Assembly: GCA_904418995.1 (NCBI GenBank)
Contig: CAJFQF010000001.1
Location: forward strand, 1-64,000
From: Heritagella_A intestinalis
Lineage (GTDB): Bacteria; Bacillota; Clostridia; Oscillospirales; Acutalibacteraceae
DNA: 64,000 bases
Direction of reading: 5' to 3'
The position numbers and the translations under genes were made by a program. Under the pieces are notes generated by a model. The model did no database searches. It was not told the origin of the DNA and saw only the letters and a program-made list of their open reading frames with translations. This document shows positions 1-6,448 of this stretch, piece after piece. Numbering within the stretch: position 1 is the first letter of the stretch; each line of letters starts with the position of its first letter.

Positions 1-228
1 GACAATTACGCCGGAATCAAAGGGGATAATAAAGCCCTTGGCAATTAGCAGCTTCATATCGTCCGCAGTCGCGCCTATGGAACGCTGGATTTTCTTCGGA
101 TTATTCACAAAGCCGTCATCGTCTGCCTGCATTCCCAGATGGAAATATAGTGCTTGTGTAGTCAAGGGCATATCCGAAAAAGCGTCGCTGTCGATGACCG
201 ATTTCGCGAACATTCTTCTTTCTGCCAT
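1..228 (-). CDS. Phage/ICE replication-type protein, N-terminal fragment
   Basis: The first 76 codons of a minus-strand gene that runs off the left edge of the window. Reading starts at ATG 228-226 behind an AGGTGAT ribosome binding site and gives MAERRMFAKSVIDSDAF..., then a stretch with TTQALYFHLGMQADDDGFVNN. This resembles the conserved N-terminus of replisome-organiser/DnaD-like replication proteins of Firmicutes phages and integrative elements, which load the helicase at the element's origin. It is the promoter-distal gene of a leftward cluster starting at 653. It fits the element that ends with the integrase near 2.7 kb. The C-terminal part cannot be assessed. Confidence 0.7.
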   Translation of the reverse strand, partial: MAERRMFAKSVIDSDAFSDMPLTTQALYFHLGMQADDDGFVNNPKKIQRSIGATADDMKLLIAKGFIIPFDSGVIV

Positions 229-232
229 CTTA

Positions 233-451
233 TCACCTGTTTCTCTGCTCTCTTTCGGGAATTTCGGCCGGCTCATCTATGCCGCCATAGAATTTCTCAT
301 TGAAGTACCGGAGCGGGACGCGCCCGGCCACAGTGATAAACCCCCGGGCCTTCAATTCCTTGTTCAGTTCCCGGATCGTCTCATAGGCCTTGCTGGGCGA
401 TACACCCAGGATTTCCATAACCTCCGGGGCCGTTATGTAATAGCGCTTCAT
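233..451 (-). CDS. Small winged/HTH DNA-binding protein of the mobile element
   Basis: A 72-residue protein beginning MKRYYITAPEVMEILGVSPS. The ATG at 451-449 follows an AGGAGGAAT site that lies inside the last codons of the upstream gene, so the two genes are translationally linked. The segment ITAPEVMEILGVSPSKAYE reads as a helix-turn-helix of the MerR/excisionase-like type used by small phage and ICE regulators. The rest (RGFITVAGRVPLRYF) looks like the wing. Its neighbours are a replication-type gene downstream and an XRE protein upstream. It could be an excisionase or an early-gene regulator, which cannot be settled from sequence alone. Confidence 0.65.
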   Translation of the reverse strand: MKRYYITAPEVMEILGVSPSKAYETIRELNKELKARGFITVAGRVPLRYFNEKFYGGIDEPAEIPEREQRNR

Positions 452-452
452 G

Positions 453-653
453 TTATTCCTCCTGTTCCATAATTTCCAGCGGGTCAACGCCCAGGGCCCG
501 GGCCACCTTTCCCAACGTGCGGGGATTCACGCCGCGACCGTCCAGTACATTTTTCACGGTCATTTCCGGCATTTCGGCCTTTTGTGCAATGTCTTTTTTG
601 TTCATGCACGCCCGGGCCATGGCCAGCTCAACGGCTTTGCGGTTTGCTTTCAT
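453..653 (-). CDS. Small XRE-family regulator (Cro-like position)
   Basis: A 66-residue protein, MKANRKAVELAMARACMNKK..., with a compact XRE/Cro-type helix-turn-helix (KDIAQKAEMPEMTVKNVL, then RTLGKVARALGVDPLEIM). It is the first gene of the leftward cluster and is transcribed from a near-perfect promoter (TTGACA/TATAAT, 17-bp spacer) at 696-724, which overlaps repeated GTTC boxes. Divergent arrangement with the repressor at 797 is the classical layout of a lysogeny switch, with this gene in the Cro position. The DNA-binding assignment is firm; the Cro-like role is inferred from position. Confidence 0.75.
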   Translation of the reverse strand: MKANRKAVELAMARACMNKKDIAQKAEMPEMTVKNVLDGRGVNPRTLGKVARALGVDPLEIMEQEE

Positions 654-668
654 CGTATCACCTCTTTT

Positions 669-757
669 GTTCCAAAATTGTTCTTTACAAGTCCAATTAT
701 AGTTCCGAAATTGTTCTATGTCAAGGCTTTTTAAAAAAATTGTTCCTTTTTTGTTCC
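669..757. promoter_or_regulatory. Three-site operator in the divergent switch region
   Basis: The intergenic region between the two divergent HTH genes contains three copies of a two-part box. Each has GTTCC followed exactly 11 bp later by a second GTTC(C/T): starts 669/680, 702/713 and 742/753. The first two copies share a 16-base core with one substitution. The middle copy fills the spacer of the leftward promoter. The 11-bp step puts both half-sites on one face of the helix. Three such sites between cro- and cI-like genes recall phage operators, although these half-sites are direct rather than inverted repeats. Confidence 0.7.
696..724 (-). promoter_or_regulatory. SigmaA promoter for the leftward HTH genes
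   Basis: On the minus strand TTGACA (724-719) and TATAAT (701-696) are separated by 17 bp, a consensus vegetative promoter firing toward 653. The second operator copy lies between the two elements, so a bound repressor would block RNA polymerase. Confidence 0.8.
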
Positions 758-796
758 GCGTGTGATATACTACATAAAAGAAGCGGAGGTGCTTTA

Positions 797-1264
797 ATGA
801 CTACGAGTGGAGAACGAATCAAAACCAATAGAAAAAGGGCCGGACTTACTCAAGAGCAATTAGCAAAAAAAATAGGGGTGTCGCTAATGACTGTAAGGCG
901 ATATGAAAAGAATGAGAGAATCATTCCAGATACAGTTCTTCAAAAAATAGCAGATGCCCTGGGGGTAACTGTAGATTACCTATTAGGACGCACCAATCAA
1001 CCAAACGTTAGACTTGCAACCCAGGAAGATATAGAGCGCTATTTCGGGAGAACTTCTTATATCACGGAAGACGGGGTGGCCGTACTGGCTGCCAAACCGG
1101 ACATGTCAGCCCATGATCTCAAGAAATGCAACGAAAACTATTCAAAACTTTGCGCTGCCTTCGACCGCCTCAATGAAACCGGCCAGAAAAAAGCCATTGA
1201 GAACGTGGAAGACCTTGCCAAGATTCCAGAATACCAGAAGAAGGACGAACCCTCTCAAAAATGA
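797..1264 (+). CDS. CI-like XRE repressor of the mobile element
   Basis: A 155-residue protein with an N-terminal XRE helix-turn-helix: GERIKTNRKRAGLTQEQLAK, then VSLMTVRRYEKNER and IADALGVTVDYLLGR. Residues 1-65 are typical of SOS-independent phage/ICE repressors. The C-terminal 90 residues (LNETGQKKAIENVEDLAKIP) resemble the non-proteolytic tail often seen in such regulators; no LexA-like Ser/Lys protease motif is visible. ATG 797 follows GGAGGTG at 785-791. Longer reading-frame extensions upstream run through the operator and were rejected. The first ~220 bases are clearly A-rich, unlike the second half, suggesting a mosaic origin. It probably represses the leftward promoter through the GTTC boxes. 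Confidence 0.85.
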   Translation: MTTSGERIKTNRKRAGLTQEQLAKKIGVSLMTVRRYEKNERIIPDTVLQKIADALGVTVDYLLGRTNQPNVRLATQEDIERYFGRTSYITEDGVAVLAAKPDMSAHDLKKCNENYSKLCAAFDRLNETGQKKAIENVEDLAKIPEYQKKDEPSQK

Positions 1265-1662
1265 GCGGGTTCCAGCTGGATGAGGTAACTTTGCCTTACC
1301 TCATCCCCTGACCCGGCGTTTTAACGGGTGCAGGCCCGCTCGAAGGTGGGCGGATTACCGGCCTTAACGGTGAACGAAATGGTCACCGTCCGTAAGGGTG
1401 TCGCGTTTCACGACCCCTCTACTTTCGGTCAAAAATGACCGGTAGGTTTTGGACAAAAATGTCCATAACTCTATTGGTCGGACAATTTTGTCCACCCAAT
1501 TACTTCCGCTCAAAAATGAGCAATAGGGGGCCTTTCAGGGCGTACCGGGCAAAGGTGGCGTTTCGCCAGTTTTGGCGAAAAGGGGTATACGCCAAAACGC
1601 AGTATACCTTACCCGCTCCCAGGCATAAAAAAGCCCCTGCCATTCCTAAAGAAAAGCAGGGG
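1254..1662. repeat. Dense array of short hairpins between repressor and integrase
   Basis: About a dozen inverted repeats are packed head to tail. The best are: 1254-1265 (CTCA/TGAG), 1279-1305 (10-bp perfect stem), 1311-1329, 1367-1389 (ACGGTGA/TCACCGT), 1426-1441 (CGGTCA/TGACCG), 1450-1465 (TGGACA/TGTCCA), 1480-1493 (GGACAA/TTGTCC), 1508-1521 (GCTCA/TGAGC), 1561-1580 (8-bp perfect stem, 4-nt loop), 1584-1608 (GGTATAC/GTATACC) and 1634-1662 (CCCCTGC/GCAGGGG). Four share an AAAA loop closed by CA/TG but have different outer stems. None has a terminator-type T tract. No convincing gene lies here. Confidence 0.75.
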
Positions 1663-1683
1663 AGAAGGACAGGAGATGAAGCC

Positions 1684-2739
1684 ATGCCGGCCAACAAAGA
1701 CCCAGATAGCCCGGGAAAATGGCTGTGTCAGTTCTACTATACCGACTGGACAGGCCAGCGGAAAAAGAAGCGTAAGCGGGGGTTTGCTACCAAAAGGGAG
1801 GCCCTGGAATGGGAGCGGGAGTTCCTGAAAAAGACCCAGGCCGATCTTAATATGCGTTTTGATTCCTTCTTAGAAATCTATTTGCAGGATGCCCAAAGCC
1901 GCATTCGGGAAACCACCATGCACACAAAGCGCAGTATTTTAGAATCGCAAATTCTCCCGTATTTCAGGGAAAAGCCGGTGAGGCAGATTACCCCGGCAGA
2001 TATCCGGCAATGGCAAAGCGTTCTCATGGAGAAGGGGTATTCCCCCAGCTATTTACGGACAGTGCAAAACCATCTCACCGCCGTTTTTAACTTTGCGGTT
2101 CGGTACTACCACTTGCCGGAGAATCCGTGCACCAAGGCAGGCCCCATGGGCCGCGGCAGGGCAGGGGAAATGCAGTTCTGGACGCTGGAAGAGTATAAGA
2201 CCTTCCGGGAGGCCCTGCGGGATAAACCAGCCGCCTTTGTGGCCTTTGAGACCCTGTATTATACGGGAATGAGAGTGGGGGAGCTGCTGGCCTTGACCCG
2301 CTCCGATATTGATACTTCCGCCGGGACAATATCCATCAATAAGACGTTTACCAGGCTTGACCGGCAGGACGTGATTACACCGCCTAAAACTCCGAAAAGC
2401 AAAAGGGTTCTGTTGATACCGGCTTTCCTGTGCAGGGAGCTGGAAGAATACCTGGGTTCCTTGTATGGCCTGGGGCCGGATGAGCGGGTTTTCCCGTTTA
2501 CAAAGCACCTTCTCACCTACGAGATGAAACGGGGCTGTAAGCTGTCCGGCGTTAAGCAGATACGCCTCCACGATATTCGGCACAGCCATGCTTCCCTATT
2601 GATTGAGCTGGGATTTTCGCCGTTGCTGATTGCGGAGCGTCTGGGCCATGAGAAGGTAGAAACCACGCTGAACACCTATTCCCATCTGTGGCCCAATAAA
2701 CAGACAGAAGTGGCGGCTCAGTTGGATGCACTGGGCTGA
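1684..2739 (+). CDS. int: Tyrosine recombinase/integrase
   Basis: A 351-residue site-specific integrase. ATG 1684 follows AGGAGAT; the reading frame is open further upstream, but that part is the hairpin array and is not protein-like. An N-terminal arm-binding-like part (GKWLCQFYYTDWTGQRKKKR, GFATKREALEWE) is followed by a SAM-like core-binding domain (about 60-150) and the catalytic domain. Catalytic residues seen are Arg in YYTGMRVGELLAL, His-x-x-Arg in LHDIRHSHASLL, His in LGHEKVETTL and the Tyr nucleophile in NTYSHLWP. It is of the Tn916/phage type and lies last in the element, so the attachment site should be just downstream. Confidence 0.93.
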   Translation: MPANKDPDSPGKWLCQFYYTDWTGQRKKKRKRGFATKREALEWEREFLKKTQADLNMRFDSFLEIYLQDAQSRIRETTMHTKRSILESQILPYFREKPVRQITPADIRQWQSVLMEKGYSPSYLRTVQNHLTAVFNFAVRYYHLPENPCTKAGPMGRGRAGEMQFWTLEEYKTFREALRDKPAAFVAFETLYYTGMRVGELLALTRSDIDTSAGTISINKTFTRLDRQDVITPPKTPKSKRVLLIPAFLCRELEEYLGSLYGLGPDERVFPFTKHLLTYEMKRGCKLSGVKQIRLHDIRHSHASLLIELGFSPLLIAERLGHEKVETTLNTYSHLWPNKQTEVAAQLDALG

Positions 2740-3118
2740 TGCTGTGGTTCTATTTTGGTTCTAAAAAATCCGGGGAATCTCTGGAAAAGGAAAAAAGAGC
2801 GGGTTTTTGATAGGAAAACCCACGAAAAACAGGGGAAAATACCCCGTGTAAATCCTTCAAGATTGAGCTGCTGTAAAAGCCATAAGGAAAGTAAAGAGCC
2901 GGAATTCGCAGAGAGCTGCGGGTTCCGGCTTTTTTGCTTGTGAGGGTCTGGTTCAACGGGATTGCCGCGTTGTTTACAGTTGCGGTGCGATCCGCATTAG
3001 GGGATAGGGGAGAGGGCAGCAGTCCGATTCCCCGCGGTGAAAGAGCCAGGCAAAACCACGGCCTTCTCCCAAGGAAGTTGTTGCTTGCCGGTGGATGAGA
3101 CTCTTAGCTTTGCGCACC
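2740..3118. other. Right end of the mobile element and flank, no gene
   Basis: No convincing coding region is present between the integrase stop and the oxidoreductase promoter. The segment should contain the element/chromosome junction. I could not identify a core attachment repeat because the other end of the element is outside the window, and I do not recognise a tRNA 3' end here. An intrinsic terminator lies at 2897-2935. Confidence 0.5.
2897..2935 (+). terminator. Intrinsic terminator downstream of the integrase
   Basis: AGCCGGAA (2897-2904) pairs perfectly with TTCCGGCT (2923-2930), followed by TTTTT. An inner CGCAG/CTGCG pair strengthens the hairpin. Confidence 0.8.
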
Positions 3119-3148
3119 TTGACAGAAAAATCAACGATATACTACAAT
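3119..3148 (+). promoter_or_regulatory. SigmaA promoter of the Gfo/Idh/MocA gene
   Basis: TTGACA at 3119-3124 and TACAAT at 3143-3148, 18-bp spacer, about 55 bp before the start codon. Confidence 0.65.
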
Positions 3149-3202
3149 AAAGAGGAAAAGCTCTGGTGGCCGGAGCGTACCATAAAGGAGGAAAATTGTA
3201 GG

Positions 3203-4207
3203 ATGGTTCGATTTGCATTATTAGGCGGTTGGCACGTCCATACCGGCTGGTTTGCCGGGGAGCTGCTGAAAAGCGGCCTGGGACAGTTTGCAGTGGTCTG
3301 GGACGAGGAAGAAAAGCGCGGCCGGGCGTATGCCCAGCAGTTTGGCGCGGACTACACTTCCTCTCTGGAAGAGGCCTTGGGCCGGGAAGATGTGGACGCC
3401 GTGATGGTGGAGTGCCCCACCACCCGGCATCGGGAAGTGATTGTGGCGGCGGCCCGGGCGGGAAAGCACATTTTCACCGATAAGGCCCTGGCACTGACCC
3501 AGGAGGACAGCCAGGCTATCCGGGAAGCCGTGGAGGCGGCGGGGGTAAAGCTGGCCGTATCCATGGAGGCAAAGAGCACCGCCCCCTACCGGTATCTCCG
3601 CCAGCTCATCCAGGAAGGCAAGCTGGGGCGGGTGACCTCCGGCTATTTCCGCCGGGCCCACGGGGCGGCTCTGGACCCCAACATGCTCCCGGCCTATTGG
3701 TTTGACAAATCCCAGACCGGGGGCGGCGTCACCCTGGATTTGGGCTGCCACGGGCTGTATCTGCTTCCCTGGCTCTGCGGGGAGCCGGTGCGGGTGACCA
3801 GCCGCATGGGAGAGCTCTATGGCACCGGCAGCGATGAGATTTCCTCCACCATCCTGGAATTTGACTCCGGGGCCATAGGCACGGCCTTTACCTCCTTTGT
3901 CTGCGGGAAAATGGAGAACCTTCTGGAAATCCTGGGCACCGAGGGCATGGCGGTGATTACCGGCACGGACCCGGGAAATTACCGGATGCTTCTCCAATCC
4001 GACCACCTGCCGGGGTTTGAGACTCTCTCCCCGGTGGAACAGGAATGGCAGGACGCGGAATATCCCATTGTCCAGTTTGCCCGGCTGGTGGAATCGGAAG
4101 AAAAGAGCCTGCCGGACTTTGATTTGGACGCTGGCTGCCAGCTGACTCGAATCATTGAAGGGGCCTATCGTTCGGCGGCCCAGGGCTGCACTGTTGACCT
4201 AGGGTAA
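3203..4207 (+). CDS. Gfo/Idh/MocA-family oxidoreductase
   Basis: A 334-residue NAD(P)-dependent dehydrogenase-like protein of sugar or inositol metabolism. The N-terminal Rossmann part starts MVRFALLGGWHVHTGWF. The family's second signature is present as VECPTTRHREVIVAAARAGK. The usual E-K-P motif is altered to TDKALALT, which keeps the lysine. The C-terminal alpha/beta domain (ALDPNMLPAYWFDKSQTGGG, then DLGCHGLYLLPWLCG) contains the conserved His expected near the substrate. ATG 3203 follows AAGGAGG. It is monocistronic between its own promoter and an aminotransferase gene. The substrate cannot be predicted. Confidence 0.9.
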   Translation: MVRFALLGGWHVHTGWFAGELLKSGLGQFAVVWDEEEKRGRAYAQQFGADYTSSLEEALGREDVDAVMVECPTTRHREVIVAAARAGKHIFTDKALALTQEDSQAIREAVEAAGVKLAVSMEAKSTAPYRYLRQLIQEGKLGRVTSGYFRRAHGAALDPNMLPAYWFDKSQTGGGVTLDLGCHGLYLLPWLCGEPVRVTSRMGELYGTGSDEISSTILEFDSGAIGTAFTSFVCGKMENLLEILGTEGMAVITGTDPGNYRMLLQSDHLPGFETLSPVEQEWQDAEYPIVQFARLVESEEKSLPDFDLDAGCQLTRIIEGAYRSAAQGCTVDLG

Positions 4208-4324
4208 TCTCTATTTCCCGCCCTATGCGCTACTTTCCCAATCCTCTGTTTTGTGATATGATACTCATATAGCCTGAAACCGGGAATCGTTCCGGGATTT
4301 CAAAGGAAAGGATCTGTTACTACC

Positions 4325-5515
4325 ATGGAATATGTATTTTCCCAAAGGGTGCAAGCCCTGAAGCCCTCTGCCATCCGCGAAATTTTCAAATATGCCGCCG
4401 ATCCCAGCGTGATTTCCCTGTCCGCCGGGAACCCGGCCCCCGAGGCCTTCCCCAAGGAGGCTATTGCCGAGATTACTTCCCGGATTATGGCGGAGCGCCC
4501 CATTGACGCTTTGCAGTATGGCCAGACTGAGGGATACATCCCCCTTCGCCAGACAGTGGGCGCCTATATGAAGGAGACCCACAACGTGGGCCGGGAGTTT
4601 GACGACGTCCTCATTACCTCCGGGGCCCAGCAGGTCATGGATCTGCTCACCAAGTCCCTGTGCAACGAGGGAGACGTGGTCATCTGCGAGGAGCCCAGCT
4701 TTATCGGCTCCCTGAATTCCTTCCGCTCCTATAAAGTCCGGCTCCGGGGTGTGCCCATGGAAAAGGACGGCATGGACATAGAGGCCCTGGAAAAGGCCCT
4801 ACAGGAGGAAAAGACCGCCAAGTTCATCTACACCATCCCCAACTTCCAGAACCCCTCAGGCATCACCATGAGCTGGGAGAAGCGCCAGGCCCTGTATGCC
4901 CTGGCCAAAAAATACGGCGTGATGATTCTGGAGGACAACCCCTACGGCGACCTGCGGTTCGCCGGGGAGCACGTCCCCGCCATTAAGAGCCTGGACGAGG
5001 AGGGCATTGTCATGTATGCTGGTACCTTCTCCAAGGTGATTTCCCCCGGCCTGCGGGTAGGCTATGCCATTGGCCCCAAGACCGTGCTCCAAAAGATGAT
5101 CGTCTGCAAGCAGGGCGAGGACGTCCACACGGGAATGCTCTCCCAGATGATCTGCCACGAGTTTATGACCCAGTACGACTATAACGCCCATTTGGCCGGT
5201 CTCAAGGACATTTACCGGAAGAAGAGCGGCATTATGCTGGACAAAATGGAGGAGTGCCTGCGGCCCCTGGGCATTACCTGGTATCCCATTGAAGGCGGTT
5301 TGTTCCTGTGGTGCTCCCTGCCCCAGGGTGTGGATATGCCCGGCTTCTGCAAGGCTGCGGTGCTGAACAAGGTGTGCGTAGTGCCCGGCAACGCCTTCCT
5401 CACCGACGACACCGCCCCCTGCCAGTCCTTCCGCATCAACTTCTCCACCCCCACCGACGAGCAGCTGGTCAGGGGCATCGAGATTCTGGCGGAGACCGCC
5501 AAGGCCCTGCTGTAA
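4325..5515 (+). CDS. PLP-dependent aminotransferase (class I/II, 2-aminoadipate type)
   Basis: A 396-residue fold-type I aminotransferase. It starts MEYVFSQRVQALKPSAIREI and carries SLSAGNPAPEAFP, YGQTEGYIPLR, ITSGAQQVMDLL, IPNFQNPSGITM and the PLP lysine in GTFSKVISPGLRVGY. The pattern matches the LysN/ARO8-like group and the aminotransferase half of MocR regulators, but no HTH domain precedes it. It probably acts on aromatic, branched-chain or 2-aminoadipate substrates. ATG 4325 is preceded by AAAGGAT. A strong terminator follows the stop, so the gene is a single transcription unit. Confidence 0.92.
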   Translation: MEYVFSQRVQALKPSAIREIFKYAADPSVISLSAGNPAPEAFPKEAIAEITSRIMAERPIDALQYGQTEGYIPLRQTVGAYMKETHNVGREFDDVLITSGAQQVMDLLTKSLCNEGDVVICEEPSFIGSLNSFRSYKVRLRGVPMEKDGMDIEALEKALQEEKTAKFIYTIPNFQNPSGITMSWEKRQALYALAKKYGVMILEDNPYGDLRFAGEHVPAIKSLDEEGIVMYAGTFSKVISPGLRVGYAIGPKTVLQKMIVCKQGEDVHTGMLSQMICHEFMTQYDYNAHLAGLKDIYRKKSGIMLDKMEECLRPLGITWYPIEGGLFLWCSLPQGVDMPGFCKAAVLNKVCVVPGNAFLTDDTAPCQSFRINFSTPTDEQLVRGIEILAETAKALL

Positions 5516-5540
5516 CCCCTTTGTGAATTCTATAGCATAA

Positions 5541-5577
5541 AAAAAGACTGTCCGGCCAAAAACCGGACAGTCTTTTT
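5541..5577 (+). terminator. Bidirectional intrinsic terminator after the aminotransferase
   Basis: A 15-bp stem, AAAAAGACTGTCCGG (5541-5555) against CCGGACAGTCTTTTT (5563-5577), with a 7-nt loop. Confidence 0.92.
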
Positions 5578-5600
5578 GCGCCAGGCTGAGCCTGGAACCA

Positions 5601-5656
5601 AGCCGCGAGATAGCGGCATCTATGAGCAGGCTTTTCTCCCGCGTAAACTGCCTGGG
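5601..5656 (+). repeat. Dispersed repeat family A, copy 1
   Basis: A 56-bp unit with nested hairpins (CCGC-gagata-GCGG and GGC...CCCGCG). It recurs at 5681-5736 with two substitutions, and inverted at 12246-12299 and 16886-16942, with a partial copy at 16771-16800. It is preceded by the palindrome CCAGGCTGAGCCTGG at 5581-5595, which also accompanies the copy near 12.3 kb. Short spurious reading frames containing IDAAISRLG come from this repeat. Confidence 0.8.
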
Positions 5657-5680
5657 CACGGCGCATAGTATGCGCTCCCG

Positions 5681-5736
5681 AGCCGCGAGATAGCGGCATC
5701 TATGAGCGGGCTTTTCTCCCGCGTAAACGGCCTGGG
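5681..5736 (+). repeat. Dispersed repeat family A, copy 2
   Basis: The same 56-bp unit as 5601-5656, 80 bp downstream in the same orientation. It is linked to the first copy by a segment with GCGCAT..ATGCGC that also recurs near 16750-16773. Confidence 0.8.
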
Positions 5737-5860
5737 TGCAAGTTTTGTCTGTTCCGCGTGGGGATAGCTTCCCTATCTCTGTGCGCTTCTCCGTGACATG
5801 GCAGCGCAGCGTATGCGCACCCGATCCACGGGGAAACCGGGCGTAAAAGACAGGGCTCTC

Positions 5861-6202
5861 TTGCTGGCCGCATAAAATATGTTACAATAAATGTCGAAAA
5901 GGCAGTCCATCACCAGGGCGGGCGGACAGGGTCCGCACCCAACCCGCGAGAAAGCCGGCGTGAAAAACAGCCCATTTTCTCGCGAAGGTAGCTGAGAGCG
6001 AAAAACAAGTTTCCTATTGATGTATCCACACTCCGCGTGGAACCGGGCTGTTATTTACCCCAGGTCCAAAACGCGAATCGCCTGTGGAGGCACTCCACCT
6101 GCTTGGTGTTAATCGGTTTAGCTGGTTTGTTTATCGCAGCCGCTTCCCACATAAAAAAGAAATAGCCGCCCAACACCCCAAACGTTGACGGCTATTTCTT
6201 TT
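5861..6202 (+). other. Promoter-to-terminator interval without an ORF (possible ncRNA)
   Basis: A plausible promoter (TTGCTG 5861-5866, TACAAT 5883-5888, 16-bp spacer) is followed by about 260 bases with no credible ORF. The interval ends in a strong intrinsic terminator: AAAAAAGAAATAGCCG at 6153-6168 pairs with CGGCTATTTCTTTT at 6189-6202. I looked for tmRNA, RNase P, SRP and 6S hallmarks and recognised none. An unannotated RNA or a decayed gene are both possible. Confidence 0.3.
6153..6202 (+). terminator. Intrinsic terminator
   Basis: A 14-bp A/T-flanked stem with AATAGCCG/CGGCTATT core and about 20-nt loop, T-rich on the + strand and A-rich upstream, so possibly bidirectional. Confidence 0.8.
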
Positions 6203-6362
6203 AGCTAACAGTGAGGGGCAAACCGTTGATGGTCTGCCTTTTCTTATATTTATGATAGCATTCTTTTTGGGAAATGTCAACTTGGAAAGAGAACTCATCA
6301 AGTTTCATGCATTGTGAAGAGCCCTGCAGGGAATCTGCTTTCGCTATGGGGTTCCCACACAA

Positions 6363-6399
6363 AAACAGCCGCCGGCTTCTGAAAAGCTGACGGCTGTTT
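6363..6399 (-). terminator. Intrinsic terminator of the GH3 gene
   Basis: AAACAGCCG (6363-6371) pairs with CGGCTGTTT (6391-6399). On the minus strand the hairpin is followed by a T run and lies about 50 bases past the GH3 stop codon. Confidence 0.75.
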
Positions 6400-6448
6400 G
6401 TTGTTTGGTTCCGCATTCCCAGAAGAAACCGGGAACCGGCCAAGGGAT

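Noticed and set aside
1435..1683. N-terminal 83-codon extension of the integrase
   Set aside because: It consists of translated hairpin repeats. The AGGAGAT site and a standard integrase N-terminus support ATG 1684.
5599..5710. Short ORFs with IDAAISRLG-type sequence, also near 16.8-17.0 kb
   Set aside because: They are generated by the family A repeat in several frames and orientations, not by a protein family.
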